A DNA stretch of 64,000 nt from Acanthopleura granulata (GCA_016165875.1 JABBOT010000012.1:11411934-11475933); one strand, 5' to 3'. Positions 36,403 through 51,800 are shown, counted from the first letter of the stretch. The notes: a model not told the origin generated them from the sequence alone. Numbers and translations are program-made.

Positions 36403-37660
36403 TATTCAGAGTTTCGTTTTTTCTGATGTGGACACTCGGTCTATTGGCAAGTGACATTTGGCTGTTAATTCTCAAATACTGAGTGGCGAACATCGGGGTG
36501 TTGAAGAAATTATAAGAAAGCTTTTCCAGGTTATGTTAGACAGTTGGAATGATAATACAGCATCGAAGCACACTATATACAGGCAGTATATTATACACAA
36601 TGTACATCTGTCTTATTTCATAAACAACGTCAGCAGACTTGTTGTCTACTCTGGCATGTTGACGAAAGATTTTCTACAGAAGCCTTATAAGCAGACAAAA
36701 CATTCCAACTGTACAAAAATATACATGCATCAGTACAGTATACTACAATGAATTGTGTTCATAAACTGGCCAAGTCAATGGTATACAATAGCAACTTTAA
36801 AACAATACACGTACCTCTGAGGAGCCAAAATAAATTGCAAGGTAATGGTACAGAGAAAACATACATACATAGATAAAAGGAAATAATGTTACCATTTGTG
36901 CTTTAAATGAAGGAGAATAAATAGGATACACCTGCTGGTCATTCTGATAGAATTCCTTGATCAAAAATATGGTCATCTGATAAAAATCCTAACAGCAGAA
37001 GCAGTCCACAAGCAGTGTGACGCGAAGGGAAGTAAGCCTGTAAAATTTCTTGTTACAGACACTAAGGTATAATTTTTCTTCTTTTAGCACAAGAAAAGCC
37101 ATAAGCAGAACCCTCAAATGTAACTGGTCAGAATGTTGACCCTAATAGCACTAATGTTAAAATGTGCAAATGTAAATTCTAGACGCACATTCAACGCAGT
37201 AGAATAATCATATACAGTACATGCTTTGGTAAACATGTTGTGCAGTAAATCTGAAATAAAAACCCATCATCAAGAAGGAAACATAATGTCCAAATATCTG
37301 TACACAGCGATCTGTATACATATGCTATAATAATTAAACTAAAAAAAAAAACAATGCAACAACATGGAAAGAATGGGTAAATACATGTGCTGTCAACAAA
37401 ATGACACAAGACATACACATCAACAGTTGTCTCCCTTGACTAACGTCATCAAAAATGAAGGTGAAAAATACATCTTACTATCACATGTACCATATTCAGT
37501 GCAACTACTGATCATTATGCAGGGATATGTGTCAGTCCAGCACATTACAAAATAACACCAACGAATCTCATATGAGTGAGCAATCTTGGCTAGCTGCACT
37601 CAAGTGTTTAAATTGGGCTGTAAAAGCTTGACATTATATGTACCCAGCTGATGGCCGCTG

Positions 37661-40600
37661 TCATCTTGGTTCCCATACATCATTGAAATCATGCACTAAT
37701 TCCTCTAAGCCTTTCAGGGTATTGTAATTTCCCGAGAAAAACGCCAGATCTGCAGTCACCAAACTGTAGAAAAAACAAAAAGGATATCTTTAGGACGCAG
37801 TAACAAACTCTGTAAGGTACATGTAAATGTACATTACAGGTCACCTGCAATAATGTTATTATGAGACCAAATTCTATATCCAATTGTTGCTAACCTCTTA
37901 ACTTGCAAAGTGTGACAGCTATTAAATCCAACATGGTTGACATCCACCATACTGGACTTTGAAGAGAGACAAAAAATCAATCCCTTATGTAGATTTTCTG
38001 ACTCCAAGTACGTTTGAACTTTCACAGACTTTCACAAACTGAAAACCTATCTATACGAAGATTCTGGTCTGAACAGAGGTGACATATAAAAGAAACCACC
38101 CATTTACAAAAACAAGCATATTCATACTCAGGGAAAAGCCTGCTTGTTTTGGAGCTCTAAATCATTAGTGTGGGAAGACCCCATCCATTGGGACAGTGGG
38201 ATCTCCTCCATGATACTGTCTCGAGGGACATAGGGAACACCATCACAAACTTACCCATGTTGAGGTCCTCCATTGTTGTGTACCCCCAGTCTGTTTAACT
38301 GCAACCTCAACTGACTTTTAAAAGAACTGTTGATTTTTTTGAAGAGATCCTGAAAAAAAAAATGTCCAAAAAATTCTTTTAAAACATGAAAATTTACAAC
38401 CTTGTTTTCATACACCATGCTCCCAACAGATCACAGCAGGTATCCAGCAGCTGGTCTGATTGCAAAGTAGATGTCAAAATTGGACCCACAAAGTCTATGA
38501 GAACCAGGCTTAACAGAAATGGAGGCACTTGTATCAGTAACTTGATATGCATATTCACCATATTACCCGACAATGATAATGAATTCTAAGTTTTCTAAGA
38601 ATTGAAAAATATAAAGACCTTTTGTAATTCTACACCAACTGATCATCCTGCTGTACTAACTGTAGTGCAGAAGGTGATTAGATGGTGAAATTTATTTGTT
38701 TATTTCAGGTGTGATATACTGTACTGAAGACAATGGCGGCCAGCATTATAGTGGGAGGAAACCGGACAGAGCCTGGGGGAAACCCACACCATCAGCAGGT
38801 TGCTAGCAGACCTTCCCATGTACAACCGGAGAGGAAGCCAGCATTAGGTGGACTTGAACTCACACTGACTCCATTGGTGGGAAGCTTCTGGGTCACTATG
38901 CTGCGGCAGCGTGCTAACCAACTGACCCATCAAGGCCCCAGCATATGGTAAAAACTGATGTAAATACATGACATGTGTGATGTAAGGTGTATTTTTCACC
39001 AATCCACAGCAGGGTGATTAGTAACTGGCTCAATTTATGGAGCTTTCACACGCTCTACAGGAAACTAAGCCTGCAGTGTGTACAGTTGAAACATAGTTTA
39101 GACACAATACAATTAACAAGAATGTGCCGAGTTTACCTGGATTTGTTTGGGAGGTAGTAGGTCTACGATAACCTCATGGAGTCTGGCTATCTGCTTAGAG
39201 ATACTCCTGAAGCAATTGGAGGGCATGGGTGGCTTCACCTCCCACTAAAGAAAGAAACAGCACTAGATGATTATTATACACATCAAAATGAAACACTAAA
39301 CACAAAGAAAAAAAAAATTATAGTATTACACAGTGGCCGAAAACTGATGAACTTGCACAACAAACTAAAAAGCACAGAGGCAAACCTCCATCTTTAATAC
39401 CAGGGATGTTAATTTTAAGTGTCCCTTCTCTAGCCTGACCAATCAAGGGGGATTTTTTTCCCAGCTCATGAAAATGTCATAACATAGTCTGAAGCAGTGA
39501 AGGAAAAGCAAGTTGACGTGATGGCTTCCCTCACATTAATCAGACAAAATACCATATATTTCCTTACCTTACTGAGCTGCGCCTCAAACATGCTTTCTAG
39601 GATGGCCAGCAGCTGTTTGTCTATCTCCTCAATGTGGTCCTTGTAATCCTGCAGATGAAACAGTTTGTTCAGTGACCATGGGCAAAGTGTTGGACAGAAA
39701 CACAACTCCCGAGCAACCAATGCATATTTTTTTCAGCAACAATTAAACTCAGCCCTGCAAATACATGTACGTGGCTGACATTTATGACGACATCCTTTGA
39801 AAGAAGTGGTACCACAATGTAGCCCATGTTGTATATTACTGGACATACGCCTGTTGGGTCATAGGCCTGCCACTTTCACTAAAGGGGTGTTTAAAAATGT
39901 CAGTCTATTTGCAGGATTGTAAACTGTTAAATGGAGAATCCCAAAAAACCTACACGGCTGTAAAAACCAAAGAACAGCAAAGTATGAAGATCAAGGATCT
40001 GACTTCAGTTGGAAGCTGAGAGAATCATTTTAGCAACCTTCTGTAGTGTTATTTGCAATATAAAAACATGAACAGCTTAATACTACATATAATTAGATAT
40101 ATATCAGAGGTCAGCAAATGAATTTCACGGATACATGATGTATTTAACAGGATACTGCCCATAATATCTAAATTATCAAAAACAGTGTGGGCTGATCAAT
40201 TGTCGCTGGTAACATATGAACAGAGAAACTGCTCACTCAAAGCTAGCTTCTTACCAAAAATGAGTTTCACTCAAACATCAACTTTCATTTCAGCACATGT
40301 AAAACCTAAAACACAACAGCCAACCCTTACCTTTGAAATCTGGTCAAAATGCTTCAACATATTGGCTTGTTTGGCTGACAGATGAGCTTGGAAATGGGTC
40401 TTCACAAGAGGAATGTAGAACACAATGAGCTGTAGACAGCGGGAAGCCAGAGCTGAAAGTATAACAACAAACAGGTGTCAATCATCCTAATGCTTCATTG
40501 CGTACCAATTGCATATTACTTTAATGCTCAATTACACGGTGTAGTCTGAGAATACTTTCTACTCGCAAATATTTTGCATATTTCCCACATGTGGACATGC

Positions 40601-42890
40601 ATATTAGTGTCCACACCCGTTTATCTTGAAGTCGCAGCTAAACTAATAAAGACAGGTTCTGAATCTGTATCCAGATCAGTGAGGAGTTGATTGGCTTCAG
40701 CCGAGGCCAGAGAGGGAGCAGGAGGCCCTTTGTGACTCATTAATCAGGAATTAGATTGAATATTAAACTTTGTTTTTCTCTTCAAGTGGAAACATCTTGT
40801 TACCTTCTTGGTACTTTAAGTTAGTTTGAACAAGACAGAAAAAGGCCAAAAAAAACAAACAATCCCAAGCAAGGGGTCATGCTAACGAAAACACGTACCA
40901 AATTTATGTATTTATTAATTACTTATTTTATTGGTGTTTTACACCATACTCAAGAATATTACACTTATACGACGGCAACCAGCATTATGGTGAGAGGAAT
41001 CCGGCCAGAGCCAGCATGACCTGGGCTTAAACTCAGAACAACCGCATTGGTGACAGGCTCTGGGATCATCACGCACGTACCTAATTTAGGACCAATCCCT
41101 CAAGTCTCAGTGGAAAATCTGTGTGGAATCCAAACTCTTCATGGATATGCGGACAGAGGGAGAGACCCAAAGCTTGAAACAGGATACATGTACTTCTCCA
41201 CAATGTTTGGGCACCTTGTTTGCATTTGCAATGTGTGCACAAGCCATACATGTACAAACAATGTGTGCACAGAGGGTATCATCAATGAGGAAATTCATAC
41301 GAAAGTATGTAATTTCATTAAACTATTTCCCGTCTAATCTCTTACCCAGATTGCGTGTGGATATTTTCCTTAAGCCAACAAGCTGAAGGGCTCCTGCTCC
41401 CAGAACCAGCTGACATGTGCGAGAATTGAAACTCTGAAATGACACAGGTTAAACCAGGTGAAATAAAAACAAAACAAACAAGGGTACATAAATCAGGAAA
41501 CATATAGTCTCAGATATTTCTCTACATGAGTGATACTTGACAATTTTGTCACAATTACTTCACACACACTTATACAACTTCCACGTCAATAGGAATGGTG
41601 CCCATGACTACATTAGGGCAGTATATTGCTGTGTAACCACTTCTGGATTTAATATTTTCTATTTATACAACACTGCCATCAAAACTTTTCATTAGTTGCT
41701 CTACGTTTATAGCCTGAAAACCAAAGGAGACATTAAACTTCAAATCTCCCTGTCATCTCAATCAGTTTCAGGAGAGTAAACAAAATGTGTTTGCCATCTC
41801 ATTCAGCTACAGGAAAACAAACAGAATGTGTATGCTGTCACAAAGCTTAAAGAAAACAAACAGGATGTGTATGCCATCTCATTCGCCTTGAAAAAAACAA
41901 ACAGAATGCGTATGCCATCTCTTTCAGCTAAAGGAATTTGCATGCTATGTCATTCAGGTTAAAGTAGAAGTCATGACTGAGGTACTATTCATTAAAAAGA
42001 TTATAAAACTCTCTCCTGAATGTAAAAACCTGTTTGAAATTGCATGAATTCCTTGTTTCATTATCTTCATTTGAAGTATAGAGTATTGTGCTGCTGACTG
42101 AGGATATGAAGGCACCTATGCTTTCAAGTTTATGACGGATTGACCAATCAGAGAGCTAGGAGATATCAGCTGTTTATTAGCTGTGACGTAAATGTTCTGA
42201 GTTGTCTGTCAATGTAACATGTAATAACATATGGACAGGACAGGCTTTAATGTTACATATTTTAATTACAACACGTACATGTGCGAAGAGCAATGCAAAG
42301 TACTTCCAGACCATTGTGTTCTGCCGGGGGTAAGTTTCTTCATAATTTCATTTTTAAAATTTACGTATATATATATATAGACTCAAGTGACAGCAGTGTT
42401 CCACGCTTGGAGCTATCACGGCTCACATGGCTGCTTTTCAGGCTAGCCGACAGAGTACGGTCAAATGTTAATTTGTCGTAGTATAGCCGTTAGAAAAAAC
42501 ACTTCACCAAAAAAAACATAACACTGTCCCACCTTTTTGGCCAACTTAACTTTGAACATGAGCTGTCTTTCACTCTAAGGAAAACAAACAGAATGTGTAT
42601 GCCATCAAATTCAGCTAAAGGAAAACACAAAAAATGAGAATGCCATTTCATTCAGCTTAAGGAAAACAAACAGGATGTGTATGCCATCATCGCATTCAGC
42701 TAAGGAAAACAAGAAGAATGTGTATACCATCTCATTCAGCTTCACGGCAAAAAACAGGAAATGTATGCAGGCAACCTGTTATACCTTGAGTAGATCTATG
42801 AGTCTGGCGAGAATGTCTGGGGCAGCAGAGGGAATGTCGTCCACCAGCTGACAGTATTCCACCACCATCTTCAGCAACAACAACACAGTG
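37661..42890 (-). CDS. VPS54: VPS54 exons 20-26: C-terminal Vps54 domain and stop
   Basis: Exons 42785-42890, 41346-41433, 40331-40452, 39568-39648, 39137-39244, 38255-38349 and 37661-37763 encode residues about 739-972. The C-terminal Vps54 domain sits here: SFNSRTCQLVLGAGALQLVG, LASRCLQLIVFYIPLVKTHF and DYKDHIEEIDKQLLAILES all resemble the human protein. The last exon reads LVTADLAFFSGNYNTLKGLE and stops with TGA at 37661-37663. In this family the domain directs the complex to endosomal carriers. I saw no convincing AATAAA signal shortly after the stop, so the 3' UTR end is unplaced. Confidence 0.93.
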
Positions 42891-45800
42891 CTGTAAACAC
42901 ACAAGTCAAGAGGCAAGGAAAATTAACAGCAGGCATTTACATTTACATCAAGTGACTTACATGTATATCACATGTTTATATTTAAAAGCTCAATTTAGAT
43001 TTCATGAGACACAACTGTAAAAAGAAACCCCAAATACAAAACAAAAACTACAGAAAATAAATTGCATTAAATAGAGTCCAATTGGTAAATATTTAAAATA
43101 AAAATGTAATTGATCAATGCCTGGCATACTCACTGGAAGAATAACTAACACTACGCACTAACAAACAATAACAGTCTGATACTAGCTTTCCATTCTGCTG
43201 GGCTGGTTGACCATCGCATGCTTAGAATGCAACCTGTTGAAGTATACATGTATCCCTCCTCCATGTACATTTTGCCCAGGTTGTCCCCTTTATTACAAAC
43301 AGAACATCTATGCTAGGTCAGTTAGGCCAGCTGACCTGGCATTCCAACATGTGTGTCAGGAATGCAATTTATATATGTAGTTGTTTTCTAATCAATCAGG
43401 TTTGTCTGTAAAACCATGTAATGTCCATAACAAAAATATAATTTACTGTACTTTCTGATCAATCTTGAGATTGTACAAGATTTCTAATGCGCGTATAAGG
43501 GGCGTACTCTTCCCGATCAACCCGACTGACCATGATAGACACACCCGCCCTCATTGAACCAATGATGATGAAGATGCCACCATTCAGGAGCGTAATATGG
43601 CTCCAACATCCAATCAGAATCTGAACAACATGGGGCTAGGATGGGAAGATAGGATCAGTCTGTACTGCAGTTCTTTCTAAGCAGGTAAGAACATGTCACC
43701 TTACCCAACCACCACATAGTTTTGGTCCTCTATTATCAACACTTCAGAAGGTTTTTTCTCTGCAATACAAACATACAAAGTTTTCAAAGCACATCTGATT
43801 TCCTCCCTATTGATTTTCTAATACAGAGCTCATCACCCTTGTAAAAGACTTGCGCTGGATAAAAACAACTTTTTGAATCCACTCATGCATTGGCAGTTTT
43901 AAGTAAACACATTAAACTTTTGTGTGTAAACACAGTCATAACTAATTTATCAAGTTTTATTGATAATTAACCTGTGCATAATATCACCAATAAGTACAAA
44001 TGTCAGGTCCCAATCATTCCCCCACTCAAAGTCACTGTTCATTTGATAAAGGACATGCGTAACGATGTAAGGCACAGATTAATTTATTACACATTGACAA
44101 ATTGACTGATTTTGTATATTTTTACAGTATACATGTATGTACAGAAATAGATAAAAATTTGTTTCAATACTTTACCAATATCAATCTTCTTCTCCGGTAA
44201 ACTGAGCTGACCTGCACAAATCACAAACAGCTTCACAGTAAATCAAATCACAGGATAGTAAGACAATGATAAAGATGGTCAGAGACAATGGTACACATGA
44301 CCAGAGACAATGGTATAGGTGGTCAGAGACATTGGTTCACATGACCAGTGACAATATTACAGGTGGTCAGAGGCAATGGTACATGTGAAAATGGACATCA
44401 GTGGGCATGACCAGAAACAATGGTACACATGACTACAGACAATGGCACAGCTAGTCAGAGACTATGGTAGACATGACCAGAGACAACTGTACACATGACC
44501 AAAGACAATGGTACAGGTGGTCAGAGAAACTGGTACACATGACCACAGACAATGGTACACATGACTACAGACAATGGCACAGCTGGTCAGAGACTATGGT
44601 AGAGATATCATATTAAAGGCATGAAGTTCACTTATGACAAAATAAAAATTCTCAAATTTGGCATGAAGTACACCAGCTGTCTACTAAGGGAAAACACAAC
44701 AGGGATGAGTACATTTATCATTAATTCCCTTTGTCATGTGCCATTTAGCAAGTGTGATATATGATGCATGGGTCAGATATGCAGTCTTCTCAACTCACCA
44801 GTTTTCCTGATGTGGTCAACAAGCTGTTGAAACTCAGAGGGCACATCTGCTTGCTTCCAGCGCTCATTATCAAGTATTAAACTGAAACATGCAATCAACA
44901 ATGTTTTTCATACATACAAAATGTAATTGGAATTAATATTTTGGGGACATGGAATTCTAAGAGGTAGACAAAACTGTAGCTCTAGCAGGTTTACCCACAG
45001 ATCATCATCTATAGAGGCTAAGCTGTAGATCCTTCCTACCCCCTACAGCTGTATTTGATCAACATACCGTGCTGTCCCTTTCAGTTTGATGTTAATAAAA
45101 CATTTATTTCCATAGACACACACGTCTAAGCTGTTTGTTTTCTCCTGTTGTCTGGTTGCACAGCCTCTAGTAAATGCACACGGGTACAAAATTCCTCCAC
45201 AGTAGATCCAATTTGAAAGTCATTTGCCCCGCAATCACCATGTTGACAACTATGTCATCGTGTTAAGCACTTAGACTTTACTGATTGAGATTCAGAAGTA
45301 AACCTGTTGGTAAAACTCCAAGAACTGATTATTTCTTTTTGTTCGCTTTTTAATTGATTTATTTGATTTGTGTTTTACGTTGTACTCAAGATTATTTCAC
45401 TTATAACACAGCGGCCAGCATTATGGTGGGAGGAAACGGGGCAGAGCCGAGGCGAAACCCACGACCATCCGCAGGTTGCTGGCAGACCTTCCCACGTACG
45501 GCCAGAGAGGAAGACATTATGAGCTGGACTTTAACTCACAGTTCGCTTTTCAGATTGTACCGCAAATTCAGTTTTGCACAAACTGTGTACAAACAGAGAT
45601 CTGGGAGTCCATAGCTGTTGGACTGCACCATGTCCTATGCTGCTGTTGTTTACTTTTGTGTCTCGATCGGCACTGCTCAGCTCGACTAGCAGGCCCCCAA
45701 AACAATGACACAGTTGTAAACATGGCCACTCAGGCGTGAATGACTTTCAAAATGGATCCAACGCTAAGGAGTTTTTTACCTGTGTGCATTTGCTAGAGGC

Positions 45801-48800
45801 TGTGCCACCGGACAACACGGGACAACAAACAGCTTAGACCAAAATACATGTTTTATTGATGCCAACATCAAAATGAGAGAGACAGCAGGGCTTAGCCTCT
45901 ACAGATAATGATCTATGGGTAAGCCCACTAGAGCTTACAAAACTGCTATTTAACTAATGTTGAAGTAAATGTTCTTTAATGCAAAATAACTGAATGAAAC
46001 GGTGAAGGCCCGTGTAGAGAAGACCTCTACCTGCTCCATAACTGTGCATGTTCAGCTCCCCACATTCATTTTACATTACTGACATAATGAAGTGAAGTTA
46101 CTTTCTTTTCACTGACTCTTTCTTTCATTATTGCTTCATGTATCGGCATTCCTTTGGCATCAGACATTTTTATTGGTCACAGTTCATTTAACTGTTCTAT
46201 AACTAGTGATTTCGAAGAGAGACTCTATAACTGAAATGGGAATGCATGAGTTTCTCAAGACAATGTGCTAATCTAGTTATGGCCATTCCTTCTAAATCCA
46301 ATTTTTCAGAATCTGATCTTAAAGTTGAAAGTATATCAAACACTTCACATATCACTCACCTTAATTTGGTTTTCCTTTCCTCATGGAATCTGTTTACAAA
46401 CCTGTTAGCCTGAGAAAACCACAATGCACAAAATAAATTAAACCCACAATTCCTGCATCATTTAGCCAAGTAAATTGAGGTGTTACATTGGTCTTACATC
46501 TTCGTAAAATAAGTTGCTCACCTTAATGACCAGTTTGGACAAAAGCTTAATAGTTGAAAACAACTCTCGGTACCAACCCAGAAATTCTGAACTACAGACA
46601 ACTGTTACCTAAATGGTTTAATGTATTTGGGGAGAAGGACAGGAATTTTTAATGCAGAAGCATCACCCTGCATCAGCGGCATTGGGGAAACATCTCGAGC
46701 CATTTTCAGCCAATATTCTCATCTTTTTCAGCTCTTTGTTGCATTAAACTGATAATATTGATACTTGGGGAATCATGTTTACATAGATGAGGGGGATGAT
46801 AATCTTGTCCTGGCTATGTAGGCTAGCTCATAAAGAGGTACAGACTGATACTTGGGGATAGATAAGGGGGATTCTAGTGTTATCTATGTTACCTGGCTCT
46901 GTAGGCTCCCTCGCAATGAGGTACTGCGACGCCCACACACACTCTCACAGTCCTGTACAAACTGTTCTATCTCACGAGACAACCTCACAAACTCTGCCGA
47001 GTTCAACTTCTCCAAAAAATCACTCTGTCAACGGACAGAAAAAAAAAAAGTACAGCGCTTCATAAAATGAAAGCCTTATGCAAATAACATACAATATAAG
47101 AGTCAAAACATTACAGAATCTGAAAAGGGTGTGAATCTATAAATGTTTAAATGTGCAGCTATGTTGTCAATCTGTTTTACAGACATACACGTTTTTTAGC
47201 ACTCTAAAGAAACCCTACCTTAGCCCTGGCAGCCAGCACCTTGACACATCTGTCATGGGCGTGATCACAGACAGTACACAGCATCTCCTTCAGGCTGCGG
47301 CCTAGCTTGAAGAATTCTCCATCTGAAACCATCACATCCACCTCCTCACTCCTACAACACAACACCAAATACTTATACACGGGCAGCTGAACAAAATGTT
47401 ACACTGTAAACACAAAAAGAGAATATTTGAGGTTAAAATCTGAGGTGGAAATTTGACGATTCAGCCATTTGCAAATATTTTGCAGCATTTATCTTGCATA
47501 AACACCATAAAAGCGACAAATTACAATCCTGTTCTACTTAAATGTCAACATTTTAAAACTAGAGTAAGTTTTGAAAACCAGTTTGGAAATTCAATGACTT
47601 GCACAAACAGACTTGCTCAATTTCAAATTCCAATTTTTAATTTCAACTTTCAAGAATTTCTCAGCACTGAAAGAGCCCTGTCATTAAGATTGTCCCACAG
47701 CACCACCAAAGCACTGTGTCAGGCCTTGACAAGCTCAACTTACTGGTCACAAATCTGATAATTTTCACCAGATCTAAGCTGTAAGTTACTTACACTGAAA
47801 CACGCAGGTGTGAAGCCTCCTCCAGATTTTTGGCGGACTCTGCAGTTGGAGAGGAAATAGGGGTGGGTGCCTTGGTCCGCCCTGCAGCGATGCCCACAAC
47901 ATCCCTGACCACAGCGCAAAACTCCTGAAACAGATGTACTACAGTTAGTCAGTGAAAAGCCTTCTTCATCAAACCTACCTGACTTTTAGATGAGCGCATA
48001 CTTGAGCACACTGACTTAGCACACTCCTTAAACAAAATTGGGGTGTGTTGTTAGAAACAACAACAACAACATGACGAATGCCACATTGGTATAACAGTAA
48101 TCCAGTATACCTGTCAAAAGGCTGTATGCCACTTACAAAAAGTAATATAGTATGCAGTTATAATTGATCTCTACTGTGGAATTCTGTTGGCCTAATTATG
48201 CTGTCTCTTTGATCTGAAGGGGCCCTGTGTTACCGGCTGAGACTCCCTGAAATGCTGCCAGCAGGTGAGTCACATGACCATTAAGGTGTTCGTCCTCTGT
48301 CGTAAATTGTCACAGTATACGGTAGGTGGAACATCCTGACCTGCTGTCCTCTTCTACTTGGGTAGCACAATAACAACATATGTGACCTAAACCAAGGTCT
48401 TTGGTGTAAAGAGCAAAACACATGAATCGCCCTCTACCTACCTGTCTAAAAATAACACCGATTTCAAACAGATCAACATGAATACTTTAAGGCTGGCCCT
48501 GTTATTCATTCTTTTATGAGTAACAAGATTTGCTTCCTTTCGTAGAGGGTCGAACAACTCCATCAAAAACTAATAAAAGAGGAAGCAAACTTTACCTTGG
48601 CTCTCTTCAGTACAACCAGAATATTAGAGAACATGGCCTTCAGTAAGTCCATCCACAACGGGTAATTCAACAGTCGTATTTGATCACCAAGGCTGTACAA
48701 CAACGACACCATATATTTATTATACACTAATAAACTTTATTATTTTATTATTTTAGTTATTTCCAAATAGGTCTGTCAACCAACTGCGGATGATAGTGGG

Positions 48801-51800
48801 CTCTTTCTGGTTTCCTCCCACCATAATGCTGGTCTTTATTGTATAAGTGAAACATTCTTGAGTATGGTGTATAACACCATAACACCGATCAACTAAATAA
48901 ATACATGTAAATCAAATCCAACTGATGAAAGCCCAAAGGTGGAGGAAACTGGAGCAAACCACCAGCCAACTGGTAAATTTTTAAAGAACTTTTTCAAGTG
49001 CACCAGATATTTATGATAGGTAAGCAGTCTCAAGCAATCTTCACCTATGACCACACAAGGAAGCTGAACCAGCAGGAACGAGATTCAAGCAACTGATCTC
49101 GTCTGCCACTGCAGCTTTCGAGTTATGTCGATTATATAACTGACAAAAGAGTGACTTCCCACTTTCGGGTATGGTAGAGACACTTGCATATCCTTTAACA
49201 AGGATAAAAATAGCTGCACTATATCATTATTTTCAATAAATGATACACAAACCCATCCTAGAATATAATTCTGAGGATTAACCTAATGTTGCTTATTAAG
49301 GGAGTTTCGAGTTCGAAATCTCTTATCGCTAAAGGTAAGAAAAGCCCTACTGTACCATGTGACCTGTCAAAATTGTTAGGCAACTACTTCTGATTACATT
49401 TACTAAACCATGGGCATCTAAGAAAAGGTTCAAAAAAGTTATTTAGACTAGACGTGAAATAGTGAAAATTGAGAAGCTGAAAGTTTTATAATTTAAGAAA
49501 CTCCTCAATAAAGCAGAGGTCGTTTGCACCTCCCTAACACTGCGAGACAGGTGATCTGTAAATTAAAGAGAACAAAATTGCTTGACATTTTTGACAAGTC
49601 ACAGGACACAGTTGAACTCTTTTTACCTTCTGCAACAAAAGAGTTCAAACTTGAAACTCCCCTATTAGTCTTACACATTCTGTATGTTAATTACTCATGT
49701 GACAGTTGGCAGACTGCGACTGCCGTAAAGCAAGGACATCCTGTTACAAAGACAGAACACTGTTATCATATTTCACATCCAAGTACAAAACTTGTATACA
49801 TGTACTTGCTGTGATAGCAATGCTTTAGACAAATACAAACTGATTTAAAATGTAACAAATTCAGTTCAAAATTAGATATCACAACAAGGCTTTTACTGCT
49901 GCAGTGAAACAAAATCTCAGAATAAATATGCCTAATTAATATATATATGATAAAAACACATGAAAGCGTAGAGAACTGTAAAACTGATGATGAGCCGTCT
50001 TACTCACCTGGAGACATTGCCTTCAGTGTTGACATCATCTACCACTGCCACTGCCTCAACCACAGTCTGAATATAAAAAACAATATATGTAAATAATATA
50101 ATCATTAAAGTGCTAACAACTTTCTCTACAAAATTAAGCTGAAAAGCAAAACGTAAGAAAAGTTTCAAATTATGTTAACTCTACAATCTTTGAGATTCTG
50201 CAGATTGCATTTGTGATTTATACACTTCTCTGGTAAGAGTGTAATTTTGCACCAAACATAGTATAGATACAAAGACAAGAGGGCTGCCATGTTTGGCTGA
50301 AACACATGTAGCCCAGGTGGAGCAGGAGCCATGGGATTCTTCAATTCAAAGTGACACTTTCAGATGAATGTACATAAAATAGCTCACAAGCTTGCTTTCT
50401 GCATGAAAAATTAAAGCTATCATCAATTTGATCACAGGTTGGTTTGACTGGGTAGGGGGGCTAATACATGTTGATGGGGAGGGGGGAATATTTGTTTGAC
50501 GTTAAGGTCACACCTGTTTAATTGTGGACCTCAAAGTGGCACAGACTTCTTCTTTGTACACTTCAATGAAGTTGAACTTGTGGAAGCGCAGCATTCCAAA
50601 CAGTATTGCCACCAACTTTTCCTGTAAATATACAGTAAACAATCCACATGACTGATCTGACGAGGTCAATTTTTGATGTGGTTTATTCCTGCCTTTCAAT
50701 ATGTTTTACAGTCATAGCTTAACTGGACAGAACTTGATCTGAGTATTGATCTCATGTAATACAGGCTAACAGACTGGATGAGAACAAAACATCATTTGAT
50801 ATGTATGGCACCAAGAGTACAACTGGTTGTAAAAGTCGTCATTATCACTGCACAACACATAAATGAGATCACACAGAGTCAACACTGTTCATTTGAAAAG
50901 GAAAATAAACTATTGTAGTCAACTTTATCATTTTTCACATATGGAACAATATTTGGTGAAATGATATCAATATTTATTTATTAATTTATTTCTTTGAATT
51001 GGGGGAGGGGCATCCATGGCCCAGGGGATTAGCGCACCGGTAAGGCGTAATGCCCTAGTGTCTCTCACCAATGTGGTCGCTGTGAGTTCAAGTCCAGCTC
51101 ATGCTGGCTTCTCTCCGGGTGTATGTGGGAAGGTCTGCCAGCAACCTGCAGATTGTCGTGGGTTTTCCCCGGGCTTTGCCAGGATGATTTCCTCTCACCA
51201 AAATGCTGACCGCCGTCATGTAGGTGAAATATTGTAAATATTCTTGAATACTGCATAAAACACCAGGCAGGCTTATGGGTGGATGAAACTAAAGTCATTG
51301 AGAGTGTGGAGTAAACCACCACACTAACAAAACACTCAACTTAAAAGCCACAACAAAACAAGAAACAACGGTATTTGAACCCGTGACCTCATAGACCAGG
51401 GATCCAGTGATGGGAAAAACACTCAACCCAGATGAGCCAGTTCAGATCCTCAGTGGAACAGCACATGTAGCATTTCTTTACAGATAACCTACTTCCTGGG
51501 TCAGGGCTTGGCTGTCTGTGACAGGACGATTCAGATCAGACGTGGCGCACTTCACAAAGTCAGCCTGTAACATCTTCTCTATCAGCTTCTCCATCTCTGC
51601 CAGCTGAGATCCCAAGTGCCTGTAAAATTAGAGACGTTTAACTAAAGCCATGTGTATATACATATATGTCCTTCATTAAGGAACAAATCCTAAATCGCAA
51701 ATCAGGATGGAGCATACTTGACTAAAGATTACTGTAATCAGAAAAACAAAGTTTGGTCAGCAAATCTGTACAAGAAGATGTATCAGTTCTCAGTACCTTG

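Larger units (their letters stand above)
27851..37660. other. Intergenic region between PLCB4 and VPS54
   Basis: No gene recognised on either strand. Contents: SINE copies or fragments at 28166, 30815, 30995, 31469, 32188, 32492, 33672 and 34665, a (TA)n run at 28455-28482, a tRNA-like fragment near 29750, an A-rich tract at 32258-32350, and a repeated module at 36248-36402. Short ORFs at 31123-31578, 35271-35465 and 36458-36751 have no recognisable similarity and include SINE sequence in the first case. Confidence 0.6.
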
